Assembly: GCA_963835685.1 (NCBI GenBank)
Contig: CAWIGI010000011.1
Location: 62,001-126,000 of the forward strand
Direction: 5' to 3'
DNA: 64,000 nt
Source of the DNA: DATAGF01 sp963835685
GTDB taxonomy: Bacteria > Actinomycetota > Thermoleophilia > Miltoncostaeales > Miltoncostaeaceae
Below, piece by piece: positions 15,371-24,413 of the stretch. The first letter of the stretch is position 1, and every line of letters begins with the position of its first letter. The notes beneath the pieces were generated by a model. It worked only from the letters and a program-made list of their open reading frames with translations, ran no database searches and was not told the origin of the DNA. The position numbers were made by a program, and so were the translations under genes.

Positions 15371-17569
15371 GTGACCGAGAGGCTCGCCCGAGCAAGCGGC
15401 CGCCGACCCTGGCTCGTGGTCGGTCTCTGGCTCGTCGTCATCCTCACCGCATTCGTGCTCGTGGCGACGTTTCTCGAGTTCGAGGGCGAGACCGAGATCA
15501 CGAGCCAGACCGAGTCGAAGCACGCCGACCAGATCCTTTCCGAGGGCTTTCCTCAGGTCGGCGCGAACGGACCGGCGATCAGCGAGGTGGTGGTCGTGCG
15601 GGCCGAGGACGGCGACGTCGAGGCGGCTGCGACGCGCGCTCGCGTGGCTGCCCTGGCAGACGAGCTGCGGGCGGCGGGAGCGTCCCGGGTGGTCACGTAC
15701 GCCGAGGACCCGCGCCTCGTCTCGCAGGACGGCGACTCGACCGTCCTGCTCGTGGGGCTCGGCAGGGAGGAGGAGGGAGACGCCGACGGGATGGTCGAGG
15801 CGGTTCAGCGCCTCGATGAGGAGGGTGGCTACACGGCGGCGATCACGGGCGACTTGACGTCCGACGCCGACGAGGAAGAGGCGTCGCTGGAGGATCTCAA
15901 GACGGGCGAGCTCTTCTTCGGCGCGCCTGTGGCGCTCGTGATCCTGGTGCTCGTCTTCGGCGCCCTCGTTGCGGGGCTCGTCCCGCTGATGCTCGCGATC
16001 GTCTCGATCGTCGTCGCGCTCGCGCTCGTGGCCGTCCTCGCGCAGGCGTACGACCTGTCCGTCTTCACCCAGAACATACTCATCGGGATGGGCCTCGCCC
16101 TCGGGATCGACTACTCGCTGTTCACCGTCTCCCGCTACCGCGAGGAGCGGCTCGGGGGGCGGGAGAAGCTCGACGCCATCGCAACCGCGGGCGCGACGGC
16201 GAGCCGCGCGGTGCTGTTCAGCGGGATCGCGTTCGTGCTCGCGATGCTCGGGCTGCTGCTCGTTCCGAGCACGATCTTCCGCAGCCTCGCAGCCGGCGCG
16301 ATCCTGGTCGGCATCGTCTCCGTGATCGCGGCGCTGACGCTGCTCCCCGCCCTCCTCGGCCTGCTCGGCGACCGCGTGAACGCGCTCCGCATCCCCGTCT
16401 TCGGACGCGCAGCCGAGCAGGCGGGCCGGGAGGGCCGCTTCTGGGGCGCGATCGTCCGCGGTGTGATGCGCCGGCCCGTCGTGAGCCTCGTCCTCGCCGC
16501 CGGCCTCCTCATCGCGATGGCCGCTCCCGCGCTCACGCTCGACACGGGCACCTCTGGACCGAACACGCTGCCCGACCGTTTCGAGTCGAAGCGCGGCTAC
16601 CTCCTGCTCAACGAGGAGTTCCCGGGGGAGACCACCGACCCGGTCGAGATCGCGATAGCCGGAGACGTTCGCTCACCGGCGGTGCAGGGCGCAGTCGGCC
16701 GGCTCGAGGAGGAGCTCGCGGCCCGCCCGATCTTCGGAGAACCCGCCGTCGAGACGAACCAGCCGGGCACCGTCGCCCGCGTCACGGTTCCGGTCGCGGG
16801 AGACTCGAACGGCGAGCGCGCGATCGGAGCGGTCCGCGATCTGCGTAGCGAGGCCGTCCCGCGCGCGTTCGGCGGAGTCGACGCCCAGGTGTACGTGGGC
16901 GGCGCCACCGCCGAGGAGCTCGACTACCACGACACCGTCAACTTCTGGCTCCCGCTCGTCCTCCTGTTCGTGCTCGGGCTGAGCTTCCTCCTGCTCACGA
17001 TCGCCTTCCGCTCGATCGTCGTGCCCGCGACGGCGATCGTCATGAACCTGCTCTCGGTCGGGGCGGCTTACGGGCTGCTCGTGCTCGTCTTCCAACAGGG
17101 AATCGGCAACGAGCTCCTCGGGCTGCGCGAGGCCGAGACGATCGACGCCTGGGTGCCGCTCTTCCTCTTCGCCGTCCTCTTCGGGCTCTCGATGGACTAC
17201 CAGGTCTTCCTGCTCAGCCGCATCCGCGAGCGCTACACCCAGACCGGCGACACTGACGCCGCCGTGGTCTTCGGTGTCGGCTCGACCGCACGGATCATCA
17301 CCGGCGCGGCGCTGATCATCATCGCCGTCTTCTGGGGCTTCGCGATGGGCGACACGATCGCCTTCCAGCAGATGGGGTTCGGCGTCGCCGTCGCGCTCCT
17401 CATCGACGCGACGATCGTCCGCTCCATCCTCGTCCCGGCGACGATGAAACTGCTCGGCACGCGCAACTGGTACCTGCCGGCTTCGCTCAACTGGCTCCCC
17501 GACGTGCACGTCGAAGGCGCCAAGCCCCCGCCCAGCGCCGCGCCCCGGCCGCTGCGCGGTGAAGGCTAG
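15371..17569 (+). CDS. MMPL/RND family transporter
   Basis: About 732 residues with the twelve-helix RND architecture: helix 1 (WLVVGLWLVVILTAF), a periplasmic-side loop, a five-helix block, a second loop and a second five-helix block. GIDYSLFTVSRYREE and GLSMDYQVFLLSRIRE are the duplicated TM4 proton-relay motifs of MMPL proteins. Exports lipids or hydrophobic compounds. The GTG at 15371 (encoding the typical TERLARASGRRPW start) is preferred over the ATG at 15335. It follows the two-component system by 83 bases, a common target arrangement. Confidence 0.92.
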   Translation: MTERLARASGRRPWLVVGLWLVVILTAFVLVATFLEFEGETEITSQTESKHADQILSEGFPQVGANGPAISEVVVVRAEDGDVEAAATRARVAALADELRAAGASRVVTYAEDPRLVSQDGDSTVLLVGLGREEEGDADGMVEAVQRLDEEGGYTAAITGDLTSDADEEEASLEDLKTGELFFGAPVALVILVLVFGALVAGLVPLMLAIVSIVVALALVAVLAQAYDLSVFTQNILIGMGLALGIDYSLFTVSRYREERLGGREKLDAIATAGATASRAVLFSGIAFVLAMLGLLLVPSTIFRSLAAGAILVGIVSVIAALTLLPALLGLLGDRVNALRIPVFGRAAEQAGREGRFWGAIVRGVMRRPVVSLVLAAGLLIAMAAPALTLDTGTSGPNTLPDRFESKRGYLLLNEEFPGETTDPVEIAIAGDVRSPAVQGAVGRLEEELAARPIFGEPAVETNQPGTVARVTVPVAGDSNGERAIGAVRDLRSEAVPRAFGGVDAQVYVGGATAEELDYHDTVNFWLPLVLLFVLGLSFLLLTIAFRSIVVPATAIVMNLLSVGAAYGLLVLVFQQGIGNELLGLREAETIDAWVPLFLFAVLFGLSMDYQVFLLSRIRERYTQTGDTDAAVVFGVGSTARIITGAALIIIAVFWGFAMGDTIAFQQMGFGVAVALLIDATIVRSILVPATMKLLGTRNWYLPASLNWLPDVHVEGAKPPPSAAPRPLRGEG

Positions 17570-17641
17570 CGAGTCAGTTGGACTGAGTAAGCGCATGAAG
17601 GGAGGCACCAAATACGTGCAGAGACAGATGTACAGCAGTCC

Positions 17642-17911
17642 CTGGAGGAGGCTCGGCGGTATGTTCGCCGCAAGCGGATCCTCTACACGGTTGTGGGGAT
17701 CTGGATCGCCCTATGCCTGATGTGGTTCACCATCGACATGCTCGATGACAGCAGCTCCTTCTGGTTCTACTGGCCGATGCTCGGCACGGGCATCGGCGTG
17801 GCCATCACCGCAATCGTGCTCCTGGGGATCGGCGGGCTCTTCGGCGTCGATTGGGAGCGCCGAGAGATCGACAAGTATCGCCGCCGTCGGGGGGACGAGC
17901 CAGGCGGTTAG
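17642..17911 (+). CDS. Small 2TM-domain membrane protein
   Basis: Two transmembrane helices (TVVGIWIALCLMWFTI and MLGTGIGVAITAIVLLGI) flanked by charged ends (EEARRYVRRKR and WERREIDKYRRRRG), the hallmark of the 2TM family. A GTG at 17693 would lose the charged N-terminus. In this frame no ATG or GTG exists after the upstream TAA, only a CTG at 17642. An ATG at 17595 lies in another frame, so either CTG is used or a one-base indel separates them. Probably the last gene of the MMPL operon. Confidence 0.65.
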   Translation: MEEARRYVRRKRILYTVVGIWIALCLMWFTIDMLDDSSSFWFYWPMLGTGIGVAITAIVLLGIGGLFGVDWERREIDKYRRRRGDEPGG

Positions 17912-18005
17912 TACGACACGCCTGACCGGAGGGGGAGCGCTCGACGGGCTCGCGCGCTCGTCGCGGAGAGCGAAAGGAGCTGAGCTGCCCCAGCGCATGG
18001 GGTAG

Positions 18006-18623
18006 CTAGTCGTCGAGCTCGAAGGAGCCGGTCTGGACGTCCCCGGCGCGCCGGTAGGTCTGGACGACGACGCCGGCGCCCGAGCTCGTCGCGCCGGCAA
18101 GCTCAAGCCCGGCGGGCCGGGTTCCCTCGGCGAAGAGTCGCTTGCCCTCGCCGAGAAGGACCGGGAAGACCCAGAGGTGGAGCTCGTCCACCAGGTCGTT
18201 CGCCAGCAGCGTCTGGACGAGGTTCCCGCTGCCGTAGACGCGGATCTCGCCGTCCGGGGCCTCCTTCAGCTCGGCCACCGCCTCGGCGACATCGCCCGTG
18301 ATGAGCGTCGAGTTGTTCCACTCGACGGCCTCGAGCGTGCGCGACGCGACGTACTTCGGCATGGCGTTCAGCTTCGCGGCGATCGGGTCGTCGCCGGTCA
18401 CCCGCGGCCAGTGGGCGGCGAAGATCTCGTAGGTGCGGCGCCCGAGCAGCAGGGCGTCGGGCCGGAGCGCCCCCTCGACCGCCAGGCCGCCCAGCTCCTC
18501 GTCGAAGTGGGGGGCCACCCAGCCCCCGTGCGCGAAGCCCCCGTCCGTGTCCTCGTTCGGCCCTCCCGGCGCCTGCATGACGCCGTCCACCGACACGGAC
18601 TCGGTCACGACCAGCTTCCTCAT
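18006..18623 (-). CDS. Dihydrofolate reductase family protein (RibD C-terminal fold)
   Basis: 205 residues of the small DHFR-like group: MRKLVVTESVSVDGVMQAPG at the start, LLLGRRTYEIFAAHWP, and the C-terminal GSGNLVQTLL and LLGEGKRLF. These bind NADPH but most are not folate enzymes. The ATG at 18623 has AGGAGG seven bases upstream; longer readings upstream are not conserved. A degraded relative lies at 12130-12410. Confidence 0.88.
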   Translation of the reverse strand: MRKLVVTESVSVDGVMQAPGGPNEDTDGGFAHGGWVAPHFDEELGGLAVEGALRPDALLLGRRTYEIFAAHWPRVTGDDPIAAKLNAMPKYVASRTLEAVEWNNSTLITGDVAEAVAELKEAPDGEIRVYGSGNLVQTLLANDLVDELHLWVFPVLLGEGKRLFAEGTRPAGLELAGATSSGAGVVVQTYRRAGDVQTGSFELDD

Positions 18624-18696
18624 CGTCCCACCTCCTGTCGATCTCGCGGTTCCACCCCAGCGACGAACGAGGGGCCGCGAAATCGACAGCGGGCTC

Positions 18697-19710
18697 CTAC
18701 GGCAGCGCGTCCGGCAGGAGCTCGACGATGGAACGGAGCCGGGCGGGAGTGACCGTGCCAAGAGCGAGTCCGGCTTCGTGGGCGAGGTCGGTGAGCCTGT
18801 CGAGGCTTCGTTCTCGGCCGAGGAAGTAGGCGAGCATGCGCAGGTCCATCTCGGTGCTGGCAGATTCGCCGGGCTCGCTGTCTTCGACGACGAGGACCTT
18901 GCCGTTGGGCCGTGCTGCGTGCGCGCAGTTCCGGAGAATGCGGCGCACGTCGTCATCGTCCCAGTCGGGGATCACCCTCGAGAGGATGTAGCCGCCCGCG
19001 CCGGCCGGTAGCGGCTCGAAGAAGCTCCCGGTCTGGGCACGGCCGCGATCGGCGAGACCGGCCGCCGCCAAGGCCCGGGCGGCGGTGGCAGCCGGCGATG
19101 CGAGGTCGAGCACGGTTCCCCGCAGGGTGGGATGGGCGCGCAGCAAGGCGATCAGCAGCGACCCGTCGCCGCCGCCCACATCGACGACCTCGCCGAGGGC
19201 GGACCAGTCGTACGCGGCCGCGACCGATGGCGCCTCGCCGGCCGCGCTGCGGCCCATCAACGCGTCGAAGGACGCGGCCCTGTCGGGATGCTCGGCGAGG
19301 TCCTCCCAGAACCCGCGCCCGAAATGCCGGGGAAAGGCCGGCTCACCGGTGCGAACCGTGTGCAGCAGCTCCACCACGGACATGTCGGCATGCCCGACGG
19401 CGCCCTCCAGATCGATCCACGCCCGAATGCCCTGCGGGTGATCGTCGCGCAGCCACTGCCCTGCATCGGTCAACGCGTAGGCCCCGTCCTCGTCGCGACG
19501 CAGAAATCCAGCGGTGACGAGATGATCCAGCACTCGGACGAGCGGATCGGCCGCAACAGCGAGACGGGCAGCGAGCTCCGACCCCGAGGTCACTCCCGCG
19601 GTGATCGCGTCCGCGACCCGCAGCGTCGCCGCCACCCGCACCGCCATCGGCGTGATCAGGTCGGCCGCCGACCATAGCGGCCCGCCCCACGCCTGCTCCT
19701 GCTCCGCCAC
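18697..19710 (-). CDS. SAM-dependent O-methyltransferase (COMT/acetylserotonin type)
   Basis: About 337 residues. An N-terminal winged-helix dimerisation domain (AADLITPMAVRVAATL to WLRDD) is followed by a Rossmann methyltransferase domain with the SAM motif VVDVGGGDGSLL and post-motif DLASP, ILSRVIPDWDDD, and LVVEDSEPG. Such enzymes methylate phenolic or polyketide hydroxyls. The GTG at 19710 has GGGAGG five bases upstream. No biosynthetic cluster surrounds it. Confidence 0.88.
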   Translation of the reverse strand: MAEQEQAWGGPLWSAADLITPMAVRVAATLRVADAITAGVTSGSELAARLAVAADPLVRVLDHLVTAGFLRRDEDGAYALTDAGQWLRDDHPQGIRAWIDLEGAVGHADMSVVELLHTVRTGEPAFPRHFGRGFWEDLAEHPDRAASFDALMGRSAAGEAPSVAAAYDWSALGEVVDVGGGDGSLLIALLRAHPTLRGTVLDLASPAATAARALAAAGLADRGRAQTGSFFEPLPAGAGGYILSRVIPDWDDDDVRRILRNCAHAARPNGKVLVVEDSEPGESASTEMDLRMLAYFLGRERSLDRLTDLAHEAGLALGTVTPARLRSIVELLPDALP

Positions 19711-19833
19711 CTCAGCCTCCCTTGCTTGCCATGCACCTCCCACGCATCGAACCGGACAGCCAAACCTCCAGTCGAAGCCGAGCCCGGGAGCACGCCGTCG
19801 GCTGGGGCGCGGGGCCAGTCACGAGCTCGGTCC

Positions 19834-20331
19834 TCAGCTCACCGCTTGCTTCACGAGCGCGCCGATCCTCGCCTCCTCGACGGCGGTCAACTCCTTCAGC
19901 GCGAAGGAGGTCGGCCACATGGCGCCCTCGTCGAGGTTCGCCCGGTCGCTGAAGCCCAAGGTCGCGTACCTCGACTTGAACTTCTCCGCGCTCTGGAAGA
20001 AGCAGACGACCTTGCCGTCCTTGGCATAGGCGGGCATCCCGTACCAGGTTCTCGGCGAGAGGTCCGGCGCGCTGGCCTTGATGATCGCATGGAGCCGCTT
20101 GGCCATGGCGCGATCCGGTGCCTTCATCTCGGCGATCTTCGCGAGCACGTCGCCTTCCCCGTCCGCCTTGGCCGCGCGCGAGCCGCGGCGCCCTTCCGCC
20201 TTCAGCTCCTGGGCGCGCTCCTTCATCGCGGCGCGTTCCTCGCCCGTGAATCCCTTGGACGTCTCGCCGCTGGCGGTGGTCCGCTTGGCGGACTGCTGCG
20301 TGCCCTTCTCTGAAGCTTTCCTCTCAGCCAT
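19834..20331 (-). CDS. DUF1801 domain protein
   Basis: 165 residues. The first ~65 are charged and low in complexity (SEKGTQQSAKRTTASGETSK, then an EERAAMKERAQELKAE helix). The C-terminal half is DUF1801: LHAIIKASAPDLSPRTWYGM, VVCFFQSAEKFKSRYATLGF. This fold (YdhG-like) has unknown function. The ATG at 20331 overlaps the end of a truncated VOC open frame by 8 bases. Confidence 0.82.
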   Translation of the reverse strand: MAERKASEKGTQQSAKRTTASGETSKGFTGEERAAMKERAQELKAEGRRGSRAAKADGEGDVLAKIAEMKAPDRAMAKRLHAIIKASAPDLSPRTWYGMPAYAKDGKVVCFFQSAEKFKSRYATLGFSDRANLDEGAMWPTSFALKELTAVEEARIGALVKQAVS

Positions 20332-20455
20332 TGCGAAGCACCTCAGTGCGCAGGTAGTCGTCCCCGTCGGTCTGCGGCGGTACGGCGAGCAGGGCGGCGT
20401 ACGCCGCCTTGGCCGTCGCCAGGTCGGACACGGGATACAGCACGTTCGCAAACAT
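20324..20455 (-). pseudogene. Truncated VOC family gene (N-terminal ~43 codons)
   Basis: Starts MFANVLYPVSDLATAKAAY and PPQTDGDDYL, the N-terminal first module of the 'phage-like' VOC proteins, but stops after 43 codons where about 115 are expected. The stop lies inside the start of the DUF1801 gene. An ATG with GGGAG upstream makes it translatable; it may now act only as a leader for its downstream neighbour. Confidence 0.65.
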
Positions 20456-20484
20456 GGGAGCAACTCCCTCGTCGTGTCGCTGTG

Positions 20485-21291
20485 TCAGTGATGAGTGTGC
20501 CGGTGGGCGAAGTCCCGGATCAGGCTCGCGAGGACGGGGGCGCGCTCGGGAGTCGGCCCGTCGTGGCCCAGCCGTGGGCAGATGGCCAGCTCGGCGTTGG
20601 GCAGTTCCCGGAAGAGCGAAACCGAGAGGTCGAGCGGGATCAGCTCGTCGCGGTCGCCGGCCAGTACCAGGACCGGCGCCTCGATGGTCTGGAGCTCGTC
20701 CGGCCCCAAGCCCTGGTAGTCGAGCCACATGGGGGCGGTCTCGTGCACCAGCCGCCTCCACCGCTCGGCCCCGCCCGGATGCAGGGCCTTGATCTCCTCC
20801 GCGAACTCGCCGAGCTGGGCGTCGAGGTGCGCCGCGTCCGGGACGCCACCCTCGTCGGCGCCGAGCAGCGCCCTGTGAGCCTCTCGCAGCCCGCCGGCGT
20901 CGAAGTCCGGGGAGGCGGCGCCGACGATCAGCGCGCTCGACATTCCCGGGTGACGCGCGCCGAGCTCGAGCGTCACCTGTCCCCCATCGCTCCAGCCCCC
21001 CACCACCGGGCGCTCGAGTCCGAGCGCTGCGATCAGGGCCGCGATGTCGTCGGCGATGCGGGCGTACGAGAGCTCGCCTGCCGGATTACTGGAGCGGCCG
21101 TGGCCGCGGCTATCCGGCGTGATCACGCGAAAGCCGGTGGCGAGCTCGGGGACGACCGGCTCCCACTGCGCGCTGGAGGAGAGCCCGCCGTGGACCAGGA
21201 TCAGCGGAGCGCCCGCGCCGCGCTCCTCGTAGTAGAGCGCCGCCCCGTTTATCTCGAGGGAGCGGCCAGACACGGTCTCGTTCATCTCCAC
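20485..21291 (-). CDS. Alpha/beta hydrolase
   Basis: 268 residues with LILVHGGLSSSAQWEPV (oxyanion region), RGHGRSS, nucleophile elbow GGWSDGGQ with Ser near 101, an acid in LAGDRDELIP and a C-terminal LGHDGP histidine. It resembles haloperoxidase/epoxide-hydrolase-like esterases; substrate unknown. Start is a GTG at 21291 or the ATG two codons in (21285). Confidence 0.87.
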   Translation of the reverse strand: MEMNETVSGRSLEINGAALYYEERGAGAPLILVHGGLSSSAQWEPVVPELATGFRVITPDSRGHGRSSNPAGELSYARIADDIAALIAALGLERPVVGGWSDGGQVTLELGARHPGMSSALIVGAASPDFDAGGLREAHRALLGADEGGVPDAAHLDAQLGEFAEEIKALHPGGAERWRRLVHETAPMWLDYQGLGPDELQTIEAPVLVLAGDRDELIPLDLSVSLFRELPNAELAICPRLGHDGPTPERAPVLASLIRDFAHRHTHH

Positions 21292-21331
21292 CCGTCCGCG
21301 GCCAGATCACTGCTTCGCGATCGCGTCGATC

Positions 21332-22921
21332 TCAACACGGCCGCCTTCCCCCCGCCAGCGCCGGGTCCGGCTCGCGGCCCCGTTCCTCCTCGAGCTCGGA
21401 GCCCATCCGCACGCGCTTGAGCAGTGCCGCGACGAGGATGGCAGCGCCGATCGCGACCGCGGCGCTGATCGTGGCAGCCACCTGCAGCGCCTGGGTGAAC
21501 GCCTCCTGGGCGACATCCACCAGCTCGGTCCCCAATCGGCCCGGCAGCTCCTCGCCCGCCGCCACCGCAGCGCCGAGCGTGTCTCGCGCCGGCTCGGCCA
21601 CTTCGGATGGGAGAGCCGCGGGCAGCGCGTCGTCGATCTGGCTGCGGTAGACGGCCGTGCCGAGGGCGCCGAGGATCGCGATGCCGAGCGCGCCACCGAA
21701 CTCGGCGCTCGTCTCCGCGACCCCCGCGGCCGCGCCCGCCCGCTCGGCCGGGGCGGCCCCCACCATCATGTCGGCTGCCAGCGTGAACACAGGGGCGAGG
21801 CCCACGGCGAAGACAACGGCTCCCGTCACGACGATGGCGAGCGCGGGGTCCCCGTCGACCTGGGTGAGCAGCGCGAAGCCGAGGCCCGCGACCGTCAGGC
21901 CGCCCGCGATCACGAAGGACGGCCGGATCGCACGCACGAACAGCGGGGTCAGCAGCGCACCGACGATGAACGCACACGCGTAGGGGATCGTCCACAGCCC
22001 CGCCTCGAGCGGCGAGAGCCCGAGCACGAGCTGCAGGTACTGCGCGAGGAAGAGGGCCATTCCGAAGTTGACGAAGAAGCCGAAGGTGTTGGCGCTCAGC
22101 GCGGCGTCGAAGGCGGGCACGCGGAATAGGTGCAGGTCGATCAGCGGCTCGGCCAGCCGTCGCTGCCTGCTCACGAACGCGGCGCCGACGACGAGGCCGA
22201 AGACGATGAACAGGCCAGCGGTCCAGCCCACGCCGTCCTGGGCGATTTCCTTGAGGCCGTAGATGACGGCGAGCACGGCGACGAGCGAGAGCGCCGCGCT
22301 GATCAGGTCCAGCCTGCCCGCGTTGGGATCTCGGTACTCGGGCAGCAAGCGCGGCCCGACGATGAGCAGGAGCCCCATCACCGGCAGCGCGGGCAGGAAC
22401 ACCGAGCCCCACCAATAGCGCTCCAAGAGAAGCCCGCCGACCAGCGGTCCGATCGCGGCTCCGACGGAGAAGCTCGTGATCCAGACCCCGATCGCGAAGG
22501 TGCGCTGCGACGCGCCGGTGAACATGTTGCGGATCAAGGACAACGTCGAGGGCGCCAGCGTCGCCCCGGCGACCCCGAGCAGCGCGCGCGCCGCGATCAG
22601 CATCTCGGCGCTGGTCGAGAACGCCGCGAACAGCGAGGCGAGTCCGAAGGCGGCGGCGCCGATCAGAAGCAAACGGCGTCGGCCGATCCGATCACCCAGC
22701 GTTCCCATGGTGATGAGCAGCCCGGCCACCATGAAGCCGTAGATGTCCACGATCCAAAGCAGCTGCGAGCTGCTCGGCTGGAGGTCCTCGCTCAGGGCCG
22801 GCAACGCGAGGTTCAGCACGGTCAGATCCATCGCATAGACCACGCACGGGAGGGCGAGCACTGCAAGCCCCACCCACTCGCGGCGCCCCGCCCTGACGGG
22901 CGCGGGCCCGGTCATGCCCAT
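21332..22921 (-). CDS. MFS drug exporter, DHA2 (14-TMS) family
   Basis: 529 residues with 14 predicted helices. Motif A GTLGDRIGRRRLLLIG and the antiporter motif C region (GVAGATLAPSTLSLI; AAIGPLVGGLL) are present, and TM1 carries the DLTVLNLALPAL motif of EmrB/QacA relatives. Exports hydrophobic toxicants in exchange for protons. It is the last gene of the minus-strand run starting at 24760, following the DJ-1-like gene by 71 bases. Confidence 0.9.
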   Translation of the reverse strand: MGMTGPAPVRAGRREWVGLAVLALPCVVYAMDLTVLNLALPALSEDLQPSSSQLLWIVDIYGFMVAGLLITMGTLGDRIGRRRLLLIGAAAFGLASLFAAFSTSAEMLIAARALLGVAGATLAPSTLSLIRNMFTGASQRTFAIGVWITSFSVGAAIGPLVGGLLLERYWWGSVFLPALPVMGLLLIVGPRLLPEYRDPNAGRLDLISAALSLVAVLAVIYGLKEIAQDGVGWTAGLFIVFGLVVGAAFVSRQRRLAEPLIDLHLFRVPAFDAALSANTFGFFVNFGMALFLAQYLQLVLGLSPLEAGLWTIPYACAFIVGALLTPLFVRAIRPSFVIAGGLTVAGLGFALLTQVDGDPALAIVVTGAVVFAVGLAPVFTLAADMMVGAAPAERAGAAAGVAETSAEFGGALGIAILGALGTAVYRSQIDDALPAALPSEVAEPARDTLGAAVAAGEELPGRLGTELVDVAQEAFTQALQVAATISAAVAIGAAILVAALLKRVRMGSELEEERGREPDPALAGGRRPC

Positions 22922-22992
22922 CGGCTTGCCGCGGGTCGGTGGCGAGCGGCACGGCACGCGCCCGGGCCCGGCGGGTCCGCCGGCGGAAACAC

Positions 22993-23751
22993 CTAGACGC
23001 CGAGCGCCTGGATCACCAGCTCGGCGACCTTGGTCCCGGAGTACTGCTGCTGGCCGGTGATGAGGTTCTGGTCGCGGACGGCGAAGGCCTTGAACAGCCC
23101 GGCCTGGACGAAGTTGGCGCCGCGCTGGCGCAGCTCGTCCTCGACGCGGTAGGGCATGATGGTCATGCCGACGGCGGCGTCGCCGTAGTCCTCCTCCACG
23201 TTGGCGAAGCCGGTGACGGTGCGGCCCTGCACCAGGTACGAGCCGTCCGAGAGCCTGACGTCGATGAGCGCGCACACGCCGTGGCAGAGGGCGGCCGTGG
23301 GCTTCTCGGCCTCGAAGGTGCGGGCGATCGCCCCCTTCAGGTCCTCGTGGTCGCGGAACTGGAACATCGGACCCTGCCCGCCGCACACCACCAGCGCGTC
23401 GAACCGCTCGAGGTCGAGGTCGCGCAGCGCCGGCGTGGCCTCGAGCCGGCCCACGATCTCGGGCGTGTGCAGCGAGCCCATCGAGATCACGTCGTCGGCC
23501 GACCACCGGCTCGTGTCGCGCGGGTCGCTCATGGCGTCGACCTCGACCCGGCCGCCCTCGGGGGAGGCGACGGTCACGTCGTAGCGGGCGTTGGTGAACT
23601 CGTGCAGGGGATGGAAGAGCTCGGCGGCCCAGAAGCCGACGGGCCAGCCGGTGGTGGTCGAGACGCTCGGGTTGGCCACCACCATCAGCACGCTCGGCCG
23701 GCGGGCGCGCGTGGTGTCGACCACCTCGTGGTGTTCGTCGAGCGGGGTCAT
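22993..23751 (-). CDS. DJ-1/PfpI superfamily protein (Hsp31-like)
   Basis: 252 residues of the type-1 glutamine-amidotransferase fold: ALVVCGGQGPM, and the nucleophile elbow ALCHGVCALID with Cys followed by His, as in Hsp31-type chaperones or glyoxalase III. The N-terminus includes the GFWAAELFHPLHEF helix typical of that class. Likely counters reactive carbonyls or protein stress. Its ATG overlaps the stop of the isochorismatase-like gene (ATGA). Confidence 0.87.
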   Translation of the reverse strand: MTPLDEHHEVVDTTRARRPSVLMVVANPSVSTTTGWPVGFWAAELFHPLHEFTNARYDVTVASPEGGRVEVDAMSDPRDTSRWSADDVISMGSLHTPEIVGRLEATPALRDLDLERFDALVVCGGQGPMFQFRDHEDLKGAIARTFEAEKPTAALCHGVCALIDVRLSDGSYLVQGRTVTGFANVEEDYGDAAVGMTIMPYRVEDELRQRGANFVQAGLFKAFAVRDQNLITGQQQYSGTKVAELVIQALGV

Positions 23752-24413
23752 GCGCTCACCTGGGCCGAGGTCCGCGAGAGGAGCGGGCAGATCGCGCTCG
23801 CCTCGGTAATGATGGCGTCGCCGGCGAAGGCGAAGCCCTCCAGGGCGCGCGCTCGGGCGGCATCGTCGCGGCTGCCGCAGGCGTCGGCGACCACGACCGG
23901 GATCAGGCCCAGGTCGGCGGCGTGGCGCACGGTCGGCTCGATGCCGACCTCGAGGGCGACCCCGACGACCGCCAGGGCGATCAGGCGGCAGTCGCGCAGC
24001 GCCAGCTCGAGGGGGGTGCCGACGAAGACCGACATGGCGATGTTGTCGAGGACGGCCTCGCTGGGAAGCGGGGCCACCTCGGGGACGATCTGGAACTGGG
24101 GCGAGCCGGGCGGGAAGGCCGGCCGCACGTCCTCGACCCGCTCGACGCCCTGCCAGGCCATGGCGGTGCGCAGCTGGGCGACCCCGCTGACCTCCCTGGG
24201 CAGCGACATGTGGCGCGTGAAGAAGACCCGGTAGCCACCCGCGCGGGCGGCGTGCAGGACCTCGGCGACCCGGGCGGTCACCTCGGCGGCGCTGGGGAGC
24301 TGCGGGAGGATGCCGGCCTGCATGTCGTAGACGAGCAGGCCCATGCGCGTGGGGTCGCAGACATCCTCCAGGCTCTGGGGGATATCGAGGCCGTAGGCGC
24401 GCTGCACGCTCAT
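23748..24413 (-). CDS. Isochorismatase-like protein without the catalytic Cys and Lys
   Basis: 221-residue alpha/beta fold of the cysteine hydrolase/isochorismatase superfamily. The catalytic Asp is visible in LLVYDMQAG. The usual Lys position falls in DNIAMSVFVGTPLE (Asn), and the usual CVxxT segment reads VGIEPTVRHA (Gly). PhzD-type isochorismatases also have Gly there and use Asp, so activity on a vinyl ether is possible. Start at ATG 24413 overlaps the preceding stop by 4 bases; the stop overlaps the DJ-1-like gene. Confidence 0.8.
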   Translation of the reverse strand: MSVQRAYGLDIPQSLEDVCDPTRMGLLVYDMQAGILPQLPSAAEVTARVAEVLHAARAGGYRVFFTRHMSLPREVSGVAQLRTAMAWQGVERVEDVRPAFPPGSPQFQIVPEVAPLPSEAVLDNIAMSVFVGTPLELALRDCRLIALAVVGVALEVGIEPTVRHAADLGLIPVVVADACGSRDDAARARALEGFAFAGDAIITEASAICPLLSRTSAQVSA

